A stretch of DNA of 52,654 bases, from positions 1 to 52,654 of the forward strand of contig JAILGS010000103.1 of the NCBI GenBank assembly GCA_024696615.1, given 5' to 3'. The translations under genes were made by a program, and so were the position numbers. Shown here one piece after another: positions 10,101-18,022 of this stretch; positions within the stretch are counted from its first letter, which is position 1; each line of letters opens with the position of its first letter. This DNA is from Lachnospiraceae bacterium. Its GTDB lineage: Bacteria > Bacillota > Clostridia > Lachnospirales > Lachnospiraceae. The notes under the pieces are model-generated. The model was not told the DNA's origin. It made no database searches and worked only from the letters and a program-made list of their open reading frames with translations.

Positions 10101-12242
10101 AAGGCAGAAGCACAAAGAAAGGCTGCTGAAGAAGAAGCTGCTCGCTTAATGGCTGAGATGAATCCTACTCCAGAAGTTGCAGAAGTTGCTGCACCGGAAG
10201 AGAGTGGCATGGCTACGCTTCCTGAAACAGGTATTAATTTTGAGAATAGCTTTGTTAATTTTGCACCGGAAGAGAATGCAGAAGTAACCAAGGAACAGCC
10301 TGCGGATACAGGATTTACCTTTGCAGGACTTGTTAATGAAACACCGGCTGCAGGACCTACCTTTGCAGGACTTGATGCAGGTCCTACCTTTGCTGGACTT
10401 GCTGCAGGACCTACGTTCGCATCCCTTGCAGGTGGTTCCGTAGAAGCTCCTAAGCCAGAAGTTGTTCCTGCGAAGGAAGAGGAAGAGAATTCCTTAGAGA
10501 ATGCTCCATCCTTCGATATGGGATTAAACTTTGATGATACTCCATATGAGTTTGGTCAGCCAATTGCTCCAGCTCAGGAAGCTGAATCAGAACAGGAAGA
10601 AACTGATAACAGAGGACGTAGAGGTCGTGGACGTGATCGTCGTCGTAATCGTGATAACACTTCTTCCCTGTTTAATAACTTAAATAGTATCTTTGGTAAC
10701 CGTAATGCTGCTCCAGTAGAAGAGGAGAAGCCAGTAGAAGAAGAGAAGCCAAAGTTATTAAATCTTCAGGCCTTAACGGATGAAGCTGCAGAACGTCGTG
10801 AGAATCGTCGTAGAAGTAAGAGACAGCGTCCGAACTTATTAGAGAACCGTAAGCTTGCTGGATTGTTCGAGACTGTTTCGGATAATACAGAAACAATTGA
10901 TACTTCCTTCATTCAGTCCGTTGCGAAGTCCCAGGAGGCATTCGCAGATATGTTTACGGAGGAAGTTGATGAGAGCTTAATGAATGCTTCTAACATGGAG
11001 ATGGATGCTCCTGCATTCGATCTTGGTGGAGGCTTTGAAGCTCCTGAATTTAATATGCCAAGCTTTGATGCTCCTAATATTGGAAGTGATATTCCTGAAT
11101 TTGAAGCAGAAAGCGTTGAATTTACTCCGGAAGAAGTTGAACTCAACGAGCCGGTTGAGATGGATCTTGGATTAGAATTAGATGAAGGCATCGACTTTGG
11201 TGAGGCTGCTGGATTTGATGGTGGATTCGAGGCTGCTGGATTTGAGGCACCTGGATTTGAGGCACCTGGATTTGAAGCTCCAGGATTTGAAGTACCTGGT
11301 TTTGAAGCTGCTGAATTTGAACCAGCAACAGAAGAAGCAAGTGATGAACCTGTATTTGAAGCAGTGGAACTTGATACTTCCGATGTTAATGGCGATGCAG
11401 ATGAGCCTGTATTCGAGGCTGCTATGGAAGCTCCGGAAGAGGAAGTTGTATTTGAAGCTGCTCCAGTAGAAGAGGCTCCAGTAGAAGAGGCTCCAGTAGA
11501 AGAAACTGGTGCTGAGGTTTCTGAGGCTGGCAAAGATCCATCCGATGCTGCGGATGACTTTGGTGTATATCAGTATGAGGATGCTCCAGTAGAGGAAGAA
11601 GCTCCTGTAGTGGAAGAAGTAGCTACTCCAGTAGATGACGATGATGATCCATTCGCAGTATATAAGTGGTCCGATGATGAAGCTGCTGCAGTTGAGAGTG
11701 CACCAGCAGAAGAAGAAGTTGTTGTTACTGCAGCTGCGGACGATGATGATTTATTTGCAGTATATAAGTGGTCCGATGATGATGCCGCAGTTGCCGCATC
11801 CATGGAAAAGGAAGCTAAGAGTGCTGTAGAAGAAGTCAAGGAAGCTGTAGAAGATGCTGTGGAAGCAGTGGTAGAAAAGGTGGAAGATACCATCCCTACC
11901 ATCGAGCAGGAACAGTATAATCCTTCTGAAGAAGCTGCAGATTTTGAAGTATATACTCCTTCTGGTTCTGTAAAGTTAGAAGAGCCAGTAGAAGAGGATA
12001 CAGCAGATCTTGAAGTATACACTCCAACCGGTAAGGTTACCTTAGACGAACCAGTGGTTGAAGAAGCTCCAGATCTTGAAGTATATACTCCAAGTGGTAA
12101 CTTCAAATTAGAGGAAGAGGTTGTGGAAGAAGCTCCTGATCTTGTTACTTATGGACAGGAAACTACTTCTAAGAAGGCGGAAGATGATTTTGATTTAGAT
12201 CTTCCAGAATTCGACCTGGATCTTCCACCACTTGATAAGTAA
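7158..12242 (+). CDS. very large polytopic membrane protein with charged-helix and repeat-rich tail, function unknown
   Basis: I do not recognise a family for this 1694-residue product. Residues 1-300 are hydrophobic, with about ten membrane spans (roughly 7-29, 40-60, 74-94, 104-123, 127-145, 152-171, 177-198, 230-250, 255-271, 278-296). Basic loops such as RRRR at 173-176 suggest that the tail is cytoplasmic. Two Glu/Arg/Lys/Ala-rich stretches (about 372-610 and 782-1000) look like long single helices or coiled coils, TolA-like in composition. Acidic Val/Glu-rich linkers separate them. Further on come GPTFAGL repeats (about 1060-1092), an RG/RR-rich basic patch (about 1150-1167), EAPGF repeats (about 1356-1385), two FAVYKW motifs (near 1500 and 1534) and four 22-residue EVYTP-type units from 1594. 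The end is FDLDLP-rich. It has its own promoter and terminator. A membrane-anchored scaffold is inference. Confidence 0.9.
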   Translation: MNIKRNFISVGTALVFCAFGLYQLMTLTNILNANNRNNGAGLFFVGTMIFIVMMVAMKYTFKLNNVLEANPLLKYAGAAISTAVFIIIAFVLRVNMKDVLAFNLSREGLVIVDMLLCYAIARFLNHYGFITLLTLLMWPYFVVYRNITPSELQTLTFALAGYAVMTGILYALRRRRNIKYILMAVIMLATIAFFYIYMHKMGFTSVYHPDVKEYFRSFENVFRFSSSFETYYFTVLVTFALGATAYMGFFNATSANLLTSFAAVVVIFLSFNYDAGNKFVIFLYPLYAIIASGIYGPRPRYMDAEIELGDSLAGVRFKSGAEQSELTSVDNSELDKILDEIDSPNRFSTAAKVDMNKVKAHEEEDIPIELQMYDSMASKLAEDTKKKEEEEAAANAARLEEERKAAEEAARLEAEREAAERKAEEERRAREEAARLEEERRYREAEERREREAEERRAREEAERRAREDRDRLAAIEAAANAVREERMAAEKAAAEAKAERLAAENARLEQQRIKAEAEAKIAEVAAKAEEVKRTAAEATERAESAKNAALLAEKAERERQDVEISATKAALEEAKKAAAAAEAERAAAMEALKAAQMQAQAALSVVAKADQSGTTINLQKELNNVVKEADVVSKEAVQELQKLAEETEALAQEKAEEVVEAPVEVVEEVVEEASEAVEEAGEAVEEVVEAPVEAVEEAVEEAVQVAEAVEEAPVEEALEFEAGDYLENEEETALEEEEAVADLAALDGASEFDVATGEESLTFDESEIEVEHLEALEVDTEPELTEEEKAVREQARLVEEQKAEAERKLAEMAEREAQILAAAEELRKQREEFERMAAEAEAAERAAKLEQERIEAERLERERLEREEAERLERERIEAERRAAEEAARLEAERLERERLEREEAERLERERIEAERRAAEEAAREAARIEAERRAAEAAAKLAEAQRKAAEEAARLAEEARKAEEARKAAEEAARIAAEKAEAQRKAAEEEAARLMAEMNPTPEVAEVAAPEESGMATLPETGINFENSFVNFAPEENAEVTKEQPADTGFTFAGLVNETPAAGPTFAGLDAGPTFAGLAAGPTFASLAGGSVEAPKPEVVPAKEEEENSLENAPSFDMGLNFDDTPYEFGQPIAPAQEAESEQEETDNRGRRGRGRDRRRNRDNTSSLFNNLNSIFGNRNAAPVEEEKPVEEEKPKLLNLQALTDEAAERRENRRRSKRQRPNLLENRKLAGLFETVSDNTETIDTSFIQSVAKSQEAFADMFTEEVDESLMNASNMEMDAPAFDLGGGFEAPEFNMPSFDAPNIGSDIPEFEAESVEFTPEEVELNEPVEMDLGLELDEGIDFGEAAGFDGGFEAAGFEAPGFEAPGFEAPGFEVPGFEAAEFEPATEEASDEPVFEAVELDTSDVNGDADEPVFEAAMEAPEEEVVFEAAPVEEAPVEEAPVEETGAEVSEAGKDPSDAADDFGVYQYEDAPVEEEAPVVEEVATPVDDDDDPFAVYKWSDDEAAAVESAPAEEEVVVTAAADDDDLFAVYKWSDDDAAVAASMEKEAKSAVEEVKEAVEDAVEAVVEKVEDTIPTIEQEQYNPSEEAADFEVYTPSGSVKLEEPVEEDTADLEVYTPTGKVTLDEPVVEEAPDLEVYTPSGNFKLEEEVVEEAPDLVTYGQETTSKKAEDDFDLDLPEFDLDLPPLDK
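9723..9938 (+). repeat. 36-residue internal repeat in the second charged helix (two copies)
   Basis: Two adjacent 108-base units begin at 9723 and 9831. Each encodes a block starting EAERLERERLEREEAERL. The amino acids are almost identical between the copies while many codons differ synonymously, for example AGA against CGT and CTT against TTA. The pattern suggests an old duplication kept at the protein level. Confidence 0.8.
11937..12170 (+). repeat. 22-residue tandem repeat at the C-terminus (four units)
   Basis: Units of exactly 66 bases start at 11937, 12003, 12069 and 12135. The first three carry EVYTPSG or EVYTPTG followed by an acidic segment; the fourth has degenerated to LVTYGQ. Upstream, two FAVYKWSDD motifs lie 102 bases apart (11655 and 11757), preceded by a related GVYQY (11562). 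All share an aromatic or aliphatic residue, then x-V-Y, in an acidic setting. Confidence 0.85.
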
Positions 12243-12285
12243 TAATTCGGAAGAATTGCTTCGACAGAATTGAATGAAATTATTA

Positions 12286-12318
12286 GAAACCCAAGGGATT
12301 ATTTCCTTGGGTTTCTTT
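12286..12318 (+). terminator. intrinsic terminator after the large membrane protein
   Basis: An 11-bp stem (12286-12296 with 12305-12315) with an 8-base loop, followed by a short T-rich run. It lies 45 bases beyond the stop codon. Confidence 0.7.
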
Positions 12319-12384
12319 CAACCATGAAATTATTGCAACAATGGAACATATGAAATAATCGCAACATAGGTAAAGGAGAGTATG

Positions 12385-13278
12385 ATGGATAATAAGATTC
12401 AGTCCATGATTCGCAAGGTGTCCTTGGAATTACAGGACAATTATAATTCCCAAGGACTTTTTGATGTGGAATTGGGAGAAAAATTACCAAGCAGGGATAT
12501 TATTGTTTCTTTGATCAATGATTTAAGAAAACTTACCTTCCCGGGATTCTTTGGGATGGAGAATATGGCCTATTCCTCCAAGGATAGTTTCGCAGCCAAT
12601 AATTTAAGTATTCTCTATGATAAGTTATTCCGTCAGGTGAAGATTGCCATTGCTTATGGTACGGACTTAAAGTATCGGGAATTAAATAATCGGGCGGAGG
12701 AGTTAACCACGAAGTTTGTGGAGCGTATTCCCCATGTACAGGCCATGTTATTAAAGGATGTGGATGCACAGTTAGCTGGGGATCCAGCAGCTAAGAGTAA
12801 GGAAGAAGTGATCTTTAGTTATCCGGGACTTTTTGCCATTGCGGTATATCGCTATGCCCATGAATTATATGAATTACAGATCCCATTCATTCCACGAATT
12901 ATGTCCGAGCATGCTCATTCCCGTACGGGTATTGATATTAATCCGGGTGCTACCATTGGGGAGTATTTCTTTATCGACCATGGTACGGGTATTGTAATCG
13001 GTGAAACTACCACCATTGGAAATCATGTAAAGCTCTATCAGGGTGTTACTTTAGGTGCCCTGTCCACAAGAAAGGGCCAGGCTTTAGCAGGGGTGAAGCG
13101 TCATCCAACGATTGAAGATAATGTGGTGATCTATGCCAATACCACCGTACTTGGTGGGGAAACCGTGGTGGGAGCCAATGCAGTACTTGCAGGTAACTCC
13201 TTTGTTACCAGCTCCATTCCAGCCAATTCCAAGGCTGCTTCCACCATGCCGGAATTAGAAATTCGTAAATCGAAATAG
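12385..13278 (+). CDS. cysE: serine O-acetyltransferase (EpsC/CysE-like)
   Basis: Likely transfers an acetyl group from acetyl-CoA to serine to make O-acetylserine, the precursor of cysteine. The 297-residue protein has a helical N-terminal half and a C-terminal left-handed beta-helix built of hexapeptide repeats (INPGATIGE, IVIGETTTIGNHV, VVIYANTTVLGGETVVGANAVLAGNS). The HAHSRTGIDINPGA and FIDHGTGIVIGE segments are typical of serine acetyltransferases, and the length fits the longer EpsC-type enzymes. Two adjacent ATGs exist; ATG 12385 has the better spacing (6 bases) to AGGAG than ATG 12382. The rRNA methyltransferase gene follows after 15 bases, so the two are probably cotranscribed. No cysteine synthase gene is nearby. 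Confidence 0.85.
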   Translation: MDNKIQSMIRKVSLELQDNYNSQGLFDVELGEKLPSRDIIVSLINDLRKLTFPGFFGMENMAYSSKDSFAANNLSILYDKLFRQVKIAIAYGTDLKYRELNNRAEELTTKFVERIPHVQAMLLKDVDAQLAGDPAAKSKEEVIFSYPGLFAIAVYRYAHELYELQIPFIPRIMSEHAHSRTGIDINPGATIGEYFFIDHGTGIVIGETTTIGNHVKLYQGVTLGALSTRKGQALAGVKRHPTIEDNVVIYANTTVLGGETVVGANAVLAGNSFVTSSIPANSKAASTMPELEIRKSK

Positions 13279-13293
13279 AAAAAGGAAAAAATA

Positions 13294-14637
13294 ATGGCTG
13301 TTGTAAAATTAAAAAAAGGGGAAGGCCGCACCATTAAAGCAGGTGGAGCCTGGATTTTTGATAATGAAATCGATGTAGTCATGGGAGAGGCTGTGAATGG
13401 CACCCTGGTACAGGTGGTGGATTTTGATGATTATCCCATGGGAAGTGGTTTTTATAATGCCAATTCCAAGATTGTGATTCGTATGTTAACTAGAAAAAAG
13501 GATCAGGAAATCAACTGGGAATTTATTAAGGAAAGGGTTTCTACTGCCTATGAGTATCGAAAAGTAGTGATGGGGGAGGATTTTTCGGCCTGTCGAATTC
13601 TTTTTGGAGAGGCGGATTTTCTTCCTGGACTGGTGGTGGACCGTTATGAGAATGTGCTTGTGGTGGAATCCTTAGCCATGGGCATTGACTGTTTAAAGCG
13701 CAGCATCCTTCGGGCACTTTTGGAGTGCTTTTCTCGGGATGGAATTACTATGGAAGCGGTGTATGAACGTTCCGATGCACCGGTTCGAAAAAAAGAAGGC
13801 ATGAATTGCGTGAAGGGAATCCTTCCACTTTCTTGGATTTTAGACACCTCCCTAGGCTTATGGGATCAGTATGATCCGGAGACAAGGAGCCTAAAAAGCT
13901 TTGTGGGAGTTGTTCCTACGAAGGCGGAAGAGGACATTGTCAATCAACCCGTGGAGATTGTAGAGAATGGCGTACATTACCTTGTGGACGTAATTTGCGG
14001 CCAGAAGACGGGATTTTTCCTGGATCAAAAATATAATCGAAAAGCCATGCAGGAATTATGCCGTAACTATGCGAAGGACCCTGTCACGAAGCAAATGCGT
14101 CCGATGCGGGTGTTGGACTGCTTTACCCATATGGGTACATTTGCACTAAATTGCGGTCTTGCAGGAGCTTGTGACGTAACGGGACTGGATATTTCGGAAT
14201 TTGCGGTGGGACAGGCAACTGCCAATGCTAAGCGCAATGGCCTGGAAAACCAGGTGAAGTTTCGCACAGCCAATGTTTTGGATGAACTTCCAAGACTATA
14301 TGAAGCCGGGGAGAAGTTCGATGTGGTGATTTTGGATCCACCTGCCTTTACCAAGTCCAGAGAGGCTACGAAGAATGCCATTAAGGGATATCGGGAAATC
14401 AATATGAAGGGACTTAAACTAGTAAAGGACGGCGGTTATCTTGCCAGTTGTTCCTGTTCCCATTTTATGACGCAGGAACTTTTGACCAAAACCATTCAGG
14501 AAGCGGCGAAGGCTGTGCATAAGAGAATTCGTCAGATCGAATTCCGTACCCAGGCTCCGGATCATCCGATTCTATGGGCTGCGGATGAAAGTTATTATCT
14601 GAAATTCTTTATTTTCCAGGTGGTGGATGAGAAATAA
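13294..14637 (+). CDS. rlmI: RlmI-type 23S rRNA (cytosine-5) methyltransferase
   Basis: Class I SAM-dependent RNA methyltransferase of the RlmI/RlmK family, expected to methylate a cytosine in 23S rRNA. The N-terminus (about residues 1-75) resembles a PUA RNA-binding domain (KKGEGRTIKAGGAWIF). A central domain precedes the Rossmann core, with VLDCFTHMGTFAL as motif I, a VILDPPAFTKS motif IV and CSCSHFM containing the probable catalytic cysteine. At 447 residues it is somewhat longer than the E. coli enzyme, mainly in the middle. The assignment to the family is firm; the exact target base is inferred. Confidence 0.88.
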   Translation: MAVVKLKKGEGRTIKAGGAWIFDNEIDVVMGEAVNGTLVQVVDFDDYPMGSGFYNANSKIVIRMLTRKKDQEINWEFIKERVSTAYEYRKVVMGEDFSACRILFGEADFLPGLVVDRYENVLVVESLAMGIDCLKRSILRALLECFSRDGITMEAVYERSDAPVRKKEGMNCVKGILPLSWILDTSLGLWDQYDPETRSLKSFVGVVPTKAEEDIVNQPVEIVENGVHYLVDVICGQKTGFFLDQKYNRKAMQELCRNYAKDPVTKQMRPMRVLDCFTHMGTFALNCGLAGACDVTGLDISEFAVGQATANAKRNGLENQVKFRTANVLDELPRLYEAGEKFDVVILDPPAFTKSREATKNAIKGYREINMKGLKLVKDGGYLASCSCSHFMTQELLTKTIQEAAKAVHKRIRQIEFRTQAPDHPILWAADESYYLKFFIFQVVDEK

Positions 14638-14652
14638 GGATTGATTGTATTC

Positions 14653-14681
14653 TTGAAAATACAATTACCAAAGAGTATAAT
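14653..14681 (+). promoter_or_regulatory. pgi promoter with overlapping palindrome
   Basis: TTGAAA (14653-14658), a 17-base spacer and TATAAT (14676-14681) form a strong sigma-A-type promoter. An 8-bp inverted repeat (14644-14651 with 14658-14665) brackets the -35 and could be an operator or a weak hairpin ending the rlmI transcript. Confidence 0.7.
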
Positions 14682-14725
14682 ATTTTTATTGGGGTTTATA
14701 CCTAACAACAGGAGGAGGACTTAGT

Positions 14726-16309
14726 ATGATTGAGTGGAATAACCTTGACACCTTATCTACCTTTAACACCTTAGCGAAGGATACTACACCGGTAGTATTA
14801 AGCGAAGTGATGAGTGGAGAAGCCGGAGCAGAGCGTGTACATAATTACAGCATTCCAATGGCTGCTGGATTACAGTATAACTACGCTGCGAAGGAAGTGA
14901 ATGATGAAATTCTTGGTACTCTTGCTGCACTGGCAGAAGAGGCACAGTTAATCCAGAAATTTCAGGCTCTCTATAATGGAGAGGTGATCAATACAGGAGA
15001 AAAGCGTCTGGTATTACATCAATTAACCCGCGGACAGTTAGGGGATGATGTGGTTGCCGATGGCGTGAATAAGCGTGATTTCTATGTAGCACAGCAGGAA
15101 AAGATTGCAAAATTTGCTAATGCCGTGCATTCTGGCGAGATTACCAATGCAGCAGGGGAGAAATTTTCCACCGTGGTACAGATTGGTATTGGTGGTAGTG
15201 ATCTTGGTCCACGTGCGATGTATCTTGCTTTAGAGAATTGGGCGAAGGCCAATGATACCTTCCATATGGAAGCGAAATTTATCAGTAATGTGGATCCGGA
15301 TGATGCATCCGCAGTTCTTCAGGGAACGGATCTGGCCCATGCCATCTTTATCTTAGTTTCTAAGTCAGGAACAACTCTAGAGACCTTAACCAATGAATCC
15401 TTCGTGAAGGATGCATTAAAGAAGGCTGGTTTGGATCCTGCGAAGCATATGATCGCAGTTACCAGTGAAACTTCCCCTCTTGCTAAGAGTGAGGATTATT
15501 TAGCTGCTTTCTTTATGGATGATTATATTGGCGGACGTTTTTCATCCACCTCTGCAGTGGGTGGAGCAGTGCTTTCCTTAGCATTTGGTCCGGAAGTATT
15601 TGCCAGATTCTTAGCAGGTGCTGCAGAAGAAGATAAACTATCTACCAATCAGGAAGTATTAAAGAATCCGGCACTTTTGGATGCGCTGATTGGTGTATAT
15701 GAAAGAAATGTGCTTGGTTATCCAAGTACTGCAGTTCTTCCATATTCCCAGGCATTAAGCCGTTTCCCAGCACATTTACAGCAGCTGGATATGGAGAGCA
15801 ATGGTAAGAGTGTGAACCGTTTTGGTGAGGATATTTCCTATGTCACTGGTCCAATCATCTTTGGTGAGCCAGGAACCAATGGACAGCATTCCTTCTACCA
15901 GTTATTACATCAGGGAACCAATATTGTTCCATTACAGTTTATTGGATTTAGAAAGAGCCAGATCGGTAATGATGTGGTGATTCAGGATAGTACCAGCCAG
16001 CAGAAGTTATGTGCCAATGTAGCTGCACAGATTGTTGCTTTTTCTTGTGGTAAGAGTGATGAGAATAAGAATAAGGCCTTTGCTGGAAATCGTCCTTCTT
16101 CCATTATTATTGGCGAGCAGTTAACACCGGAATCACTTGGCGCTTTATTAGCACATTTTGAGAATAAGGTAATGTTCCAGGGATTTGTATGGAATATTAA
16201 CAGTTTCGATCAGGAAGGTGTGCAGCTTGGTAAGGTTCTTGCGAAGAAGGTTCTTTCCCATGAGACGGATGGTGCATTAAAGGTTTATGCGGATTTATTG
16301 AATATTTAA
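14726..16309 (+). CDS. pgi: glucose-6-phosphate isomerase
   Basis: Interconverts glucose 6-phosphate and fructose 6-phosphate in glycolysis and gluconeogenesis. The 527-residue protein contains the sugar-binding IGIGGSDLGPRA and VSKSGTTLET segments of the SIS fold and the family signature GQHSFYQLLHQGT. Its length matches the longer bacterial and eukaryotic form rather than the roughly 450-residue form of many bacilli. A very strong ribosome site (AGGAGGAGG) precedes ATG 14726. The gene has its own promoter and terminator, so it is monocistronic, and its codon choice looks like that of a highly expressed gene. Confidence 0.96.
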   Translation: MIEWNNLDTLSTFNTLAKDTTPVVLSEVMSGEAGAERVHNYSIPMAAGLQYNYAAKEVNDEILGTLAALAEEAQLIQKFQALYNGEVINTGEKRLVLHQLTRGQLGDDVVADGVNKRDFYVAQQEKIAKFANAVHSGEITNAAGEKFSTVVQIGIGGSDLGPRAMYLALENWAKANDTFHMEAKFISNVDPDDASAVLQGTDLAHAIFILVSKSGTTLETLTNESFVKDALKKAGLDPAKHMIAVTSETSPLAKSEDYLAAFFMDDYIGGRFSSTSAVGGAVLSLAFGPEVFARFLAGAAEEDKLSTNQEVLKNPALLDALIGVYERNVLGYPSTAVLPYSQALSRFPAHLQQLDMESNGKSVNRFGEDISYVTGPIIFGEPGTNGQHSFYQLLHQGTNIVPLQFIGFRKSQIGNDVVIQDSTSQQKLCANVAAQIVAFSCGKSDENKNKAFAGNRPSSIIIGEQLTPESLGALLAHFENKVMFQGFVWNINSFDQEGVQLGKVLAKKVLSHETDGALKVYADLLNI

Positions 16310-16323
16310 TCGATGATGCAACG

Positions 16324-16373
16324 AAAAGAACCATTGAGTCTTCCAATTCGGAAGTTTTGATGGTTCTTTTTTT
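16324..16373 (+). terminator. intrinsic terminator after pgi
   Basis: An 11-bp outer stem (16324-16334 with 16360-16370) encloses a smaller CTTCC/GGAAG hairpin (16340-16354) and runs into seven or more T residues. A second small hairpin (16427-16432 with 16436-16441) followed by TTTTT may act as a backup. Confidence 0.85.
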
Positions 16374-16490
16374 ATGCATAAACACAACGAATAGACATAG
16401 CGTATTGCTATGCCACTCGATCAATTAGCATCTCTGATGCTCAGTTTTTCACATTGATCTTTTTCGGTGGGAATCCCCAAGGAATTATTA

Positions 16491-16519
16491 TTGCCTAGGT
16501 GCCTTCAAAATGCTATACT
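16491..16519 (+). promoter_or_regulatory. potABCD promoter
   Basis: TTGCCT (16491-16496), a 17-base spacer and TATACT (16514-16519) preceded by TGc. It is 45 bases upstream of potA and is the only good promoter seen before the four-gene run. Confidence 0.75.
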
Positions 16520-16563
16520 TATGCTGATTTTGTGAATATGAAATACAGAAAGGGAAGGCATTC

Positions 16564-18012
16564 ATGAATAGTGATAATCTCATTGAATTAATTCACGTAT
16601 CGAAATCTTATGATGGTAAAACAGATGTCATTGAAGATTTCTCTTTGGAGGTAAAGAAGGGAGAATTTGTCACCTTTCTTGGACCATCCGGTTGTGGTAA
16701 GACAACCATTCTTCGGATGATTGGTGGTTTTGATACCCCAAGTGGAGGACAGATTTTATTAGAGGATTCGGATATTAGTTTACTTCCACCGAATAAACGT
16801 CCGGTAAATACTGTATTTCAGAAATATGCACTCTTTCCATATCTGAATGTATATGACAATATTGCCTTTGGATTAAAGTTAAAGAATATGCCAAAGGATG
16901 AGATGACGAAAAAGGTGTCCGAAGCATTGGATATTGTGGATCTTTCCGGCTATGAGAAGCGTAGTATTACCACCCTTTCCGGTGGTCAGCAGCAGCGTAT
17001 TGCCATTGCCAGAGCCATTGTGAATGAACCAAAGCTTTTGTTATTAGATGAACCATTAAGTGCCTTGGATTATAAGATGCGTAAGGAGATGCAATTAGAA
17101 TTAAAGGAAATGCATAAGAAGCTTGGCATTACCTTCATCTTCGTTACCCATGATCAGGAAGAAGCATTAACCATGTCCGATAAGATTGTGGTTATGGCGG
17201 ATGGTAAGATTCAACAGGTGGGAACACCGGAGGAAATCTACAACGAGCCTGCCAATGTCTTCGTTGCGGACTTTATTGGAGAAAGTAATATCTTCCATGG
17301 TGTCATGGGAGAGAATCAGAAGGTATCTTTTGCCGGAAGTGAATTCCAGACGGTGGATGATTTTGAGCCGGGTACCAAGATTGATGCAGTGATCCGTCCG
17401 GAGGATGTGGATGTGGTTGCACCGGGTAAGGGCCAGCTTTCCGGTAAGGTTACCAGTTCCGACTTTAAGGGAACCTTCTATATCACCTTCGTACAGTGCG
17501 GTGCCTTCGAGATGGAAGTGCATTGTTTAAAGCATTATGAAGTGGGAGAAGAAGTGGGATTACAGGTTCTTCCAGACAATATCCATATTATTCCATATGA
17601 TACCACGAAGAATCATTATGAAGGTACGTTGGGTGCCTTTACGGAAGAAGGTATTTCGGTAACATTTGCAGATATTAGCGTTTCTGTGGCACCGGAGAAA
17701 ATCTTTGAAGGTTGTCAGGTGGTTCAGGGGCAGTTACAGGACCGAAAAGGTCTTACCATCGATCCGGAGGGACGAAAAGTGGTGGTATACTTCCCACCAA
17801 ATCAGGCCAAGTTATTGGATGATATGAGTGCGGGAACTGTTAGTGGTGTGATTAATTCCTTCTATTACATCGGTGACCATTATAGTTATACGGTGCGTAG
17901 TGATGCGGAATTTGACTATGTGGTGGATGATCCATATCTGTGGAACCAGGGAGACCGTGTAAGTGTTTCCATTCCTGTAGATCAGATGGAAATTTCTTTA
18001 GTGAAAGAGTAG
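16564..18012 (+). CDS. potA: polyamine ABC transporter ATP-binding protein PotA
   Basis: ATPase that drives spermidine/putrescine import with PotB and PotC. Motifs are Walker A GPSGCGKT (residues 40-47), the ABC signature LSGGQQQR (138-145), Walker B LLLDEP and the switch histidine in VTHDQEEAL. The C-terminal regulatory part (FIGESNIF, IRPEDVDV) is a TOBE domain. At 482 residues the protein is about 100 longer than typical PotA. The extra C-terminus (from about residue 355) looks like a second TOBE-like beta domain, with a PEGRKVVVYFPP segment. It begins a tight operon in which each gene overlaps or nearly touches the next. Confidence 0.93.
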   Translation: MNSDNLIELIHVSKSYDGKTDVIEDFSLEVKKGEFVTFLGPSGCGKTTILRMIGGFDTPSGGQILLEDSDISLLPPNKRPVNTVFQKYALFPYLNVYDNIAFGLKLKNMPKDEMTKKVSEALDIVDLSGYEKRSITTLSGGQQQRIAIARAIVNEPKLLLLDEPLSALDYKMRKEMQLELKEMHKKLGITFIFVTHDQEEALTMSDKIVVMADGKIQQVGTPEEIYNEPANVFVADFIGESNIFHGVMGENQKVSFAGSEFQTVDDFEPGTKIDAVIRPEDVDVVAPGKGQLSGKVTSSDFKGTFYITFVQCGAFEMEVHCLKHYEVGEEVGLQVLPDNIHIIPYDTTKNHYEGTLGAFTEEGISVTFADISVSVAPEKIFEGCQVVQGQLQDRKGLTIDPEGRKVVVYFPPNQAKLLDDMSAGTVSGVINSFYYIGDHYSYTVRSDAEFDYVVDDPYLWNQGDRVSVSIPVDQMEISLVKE

Positions 18013-18022
18013 GAGGAGCAGG

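Noticed and set aside
8267-10291. Long reverse-strand open frames rich in Ser/Ala/Leu opposite the large membrane protein
   Set aside because: They are shadows of the GAA/GCT/CGT-rich coding strand: low-complexity products with no ribosome site or promoter.
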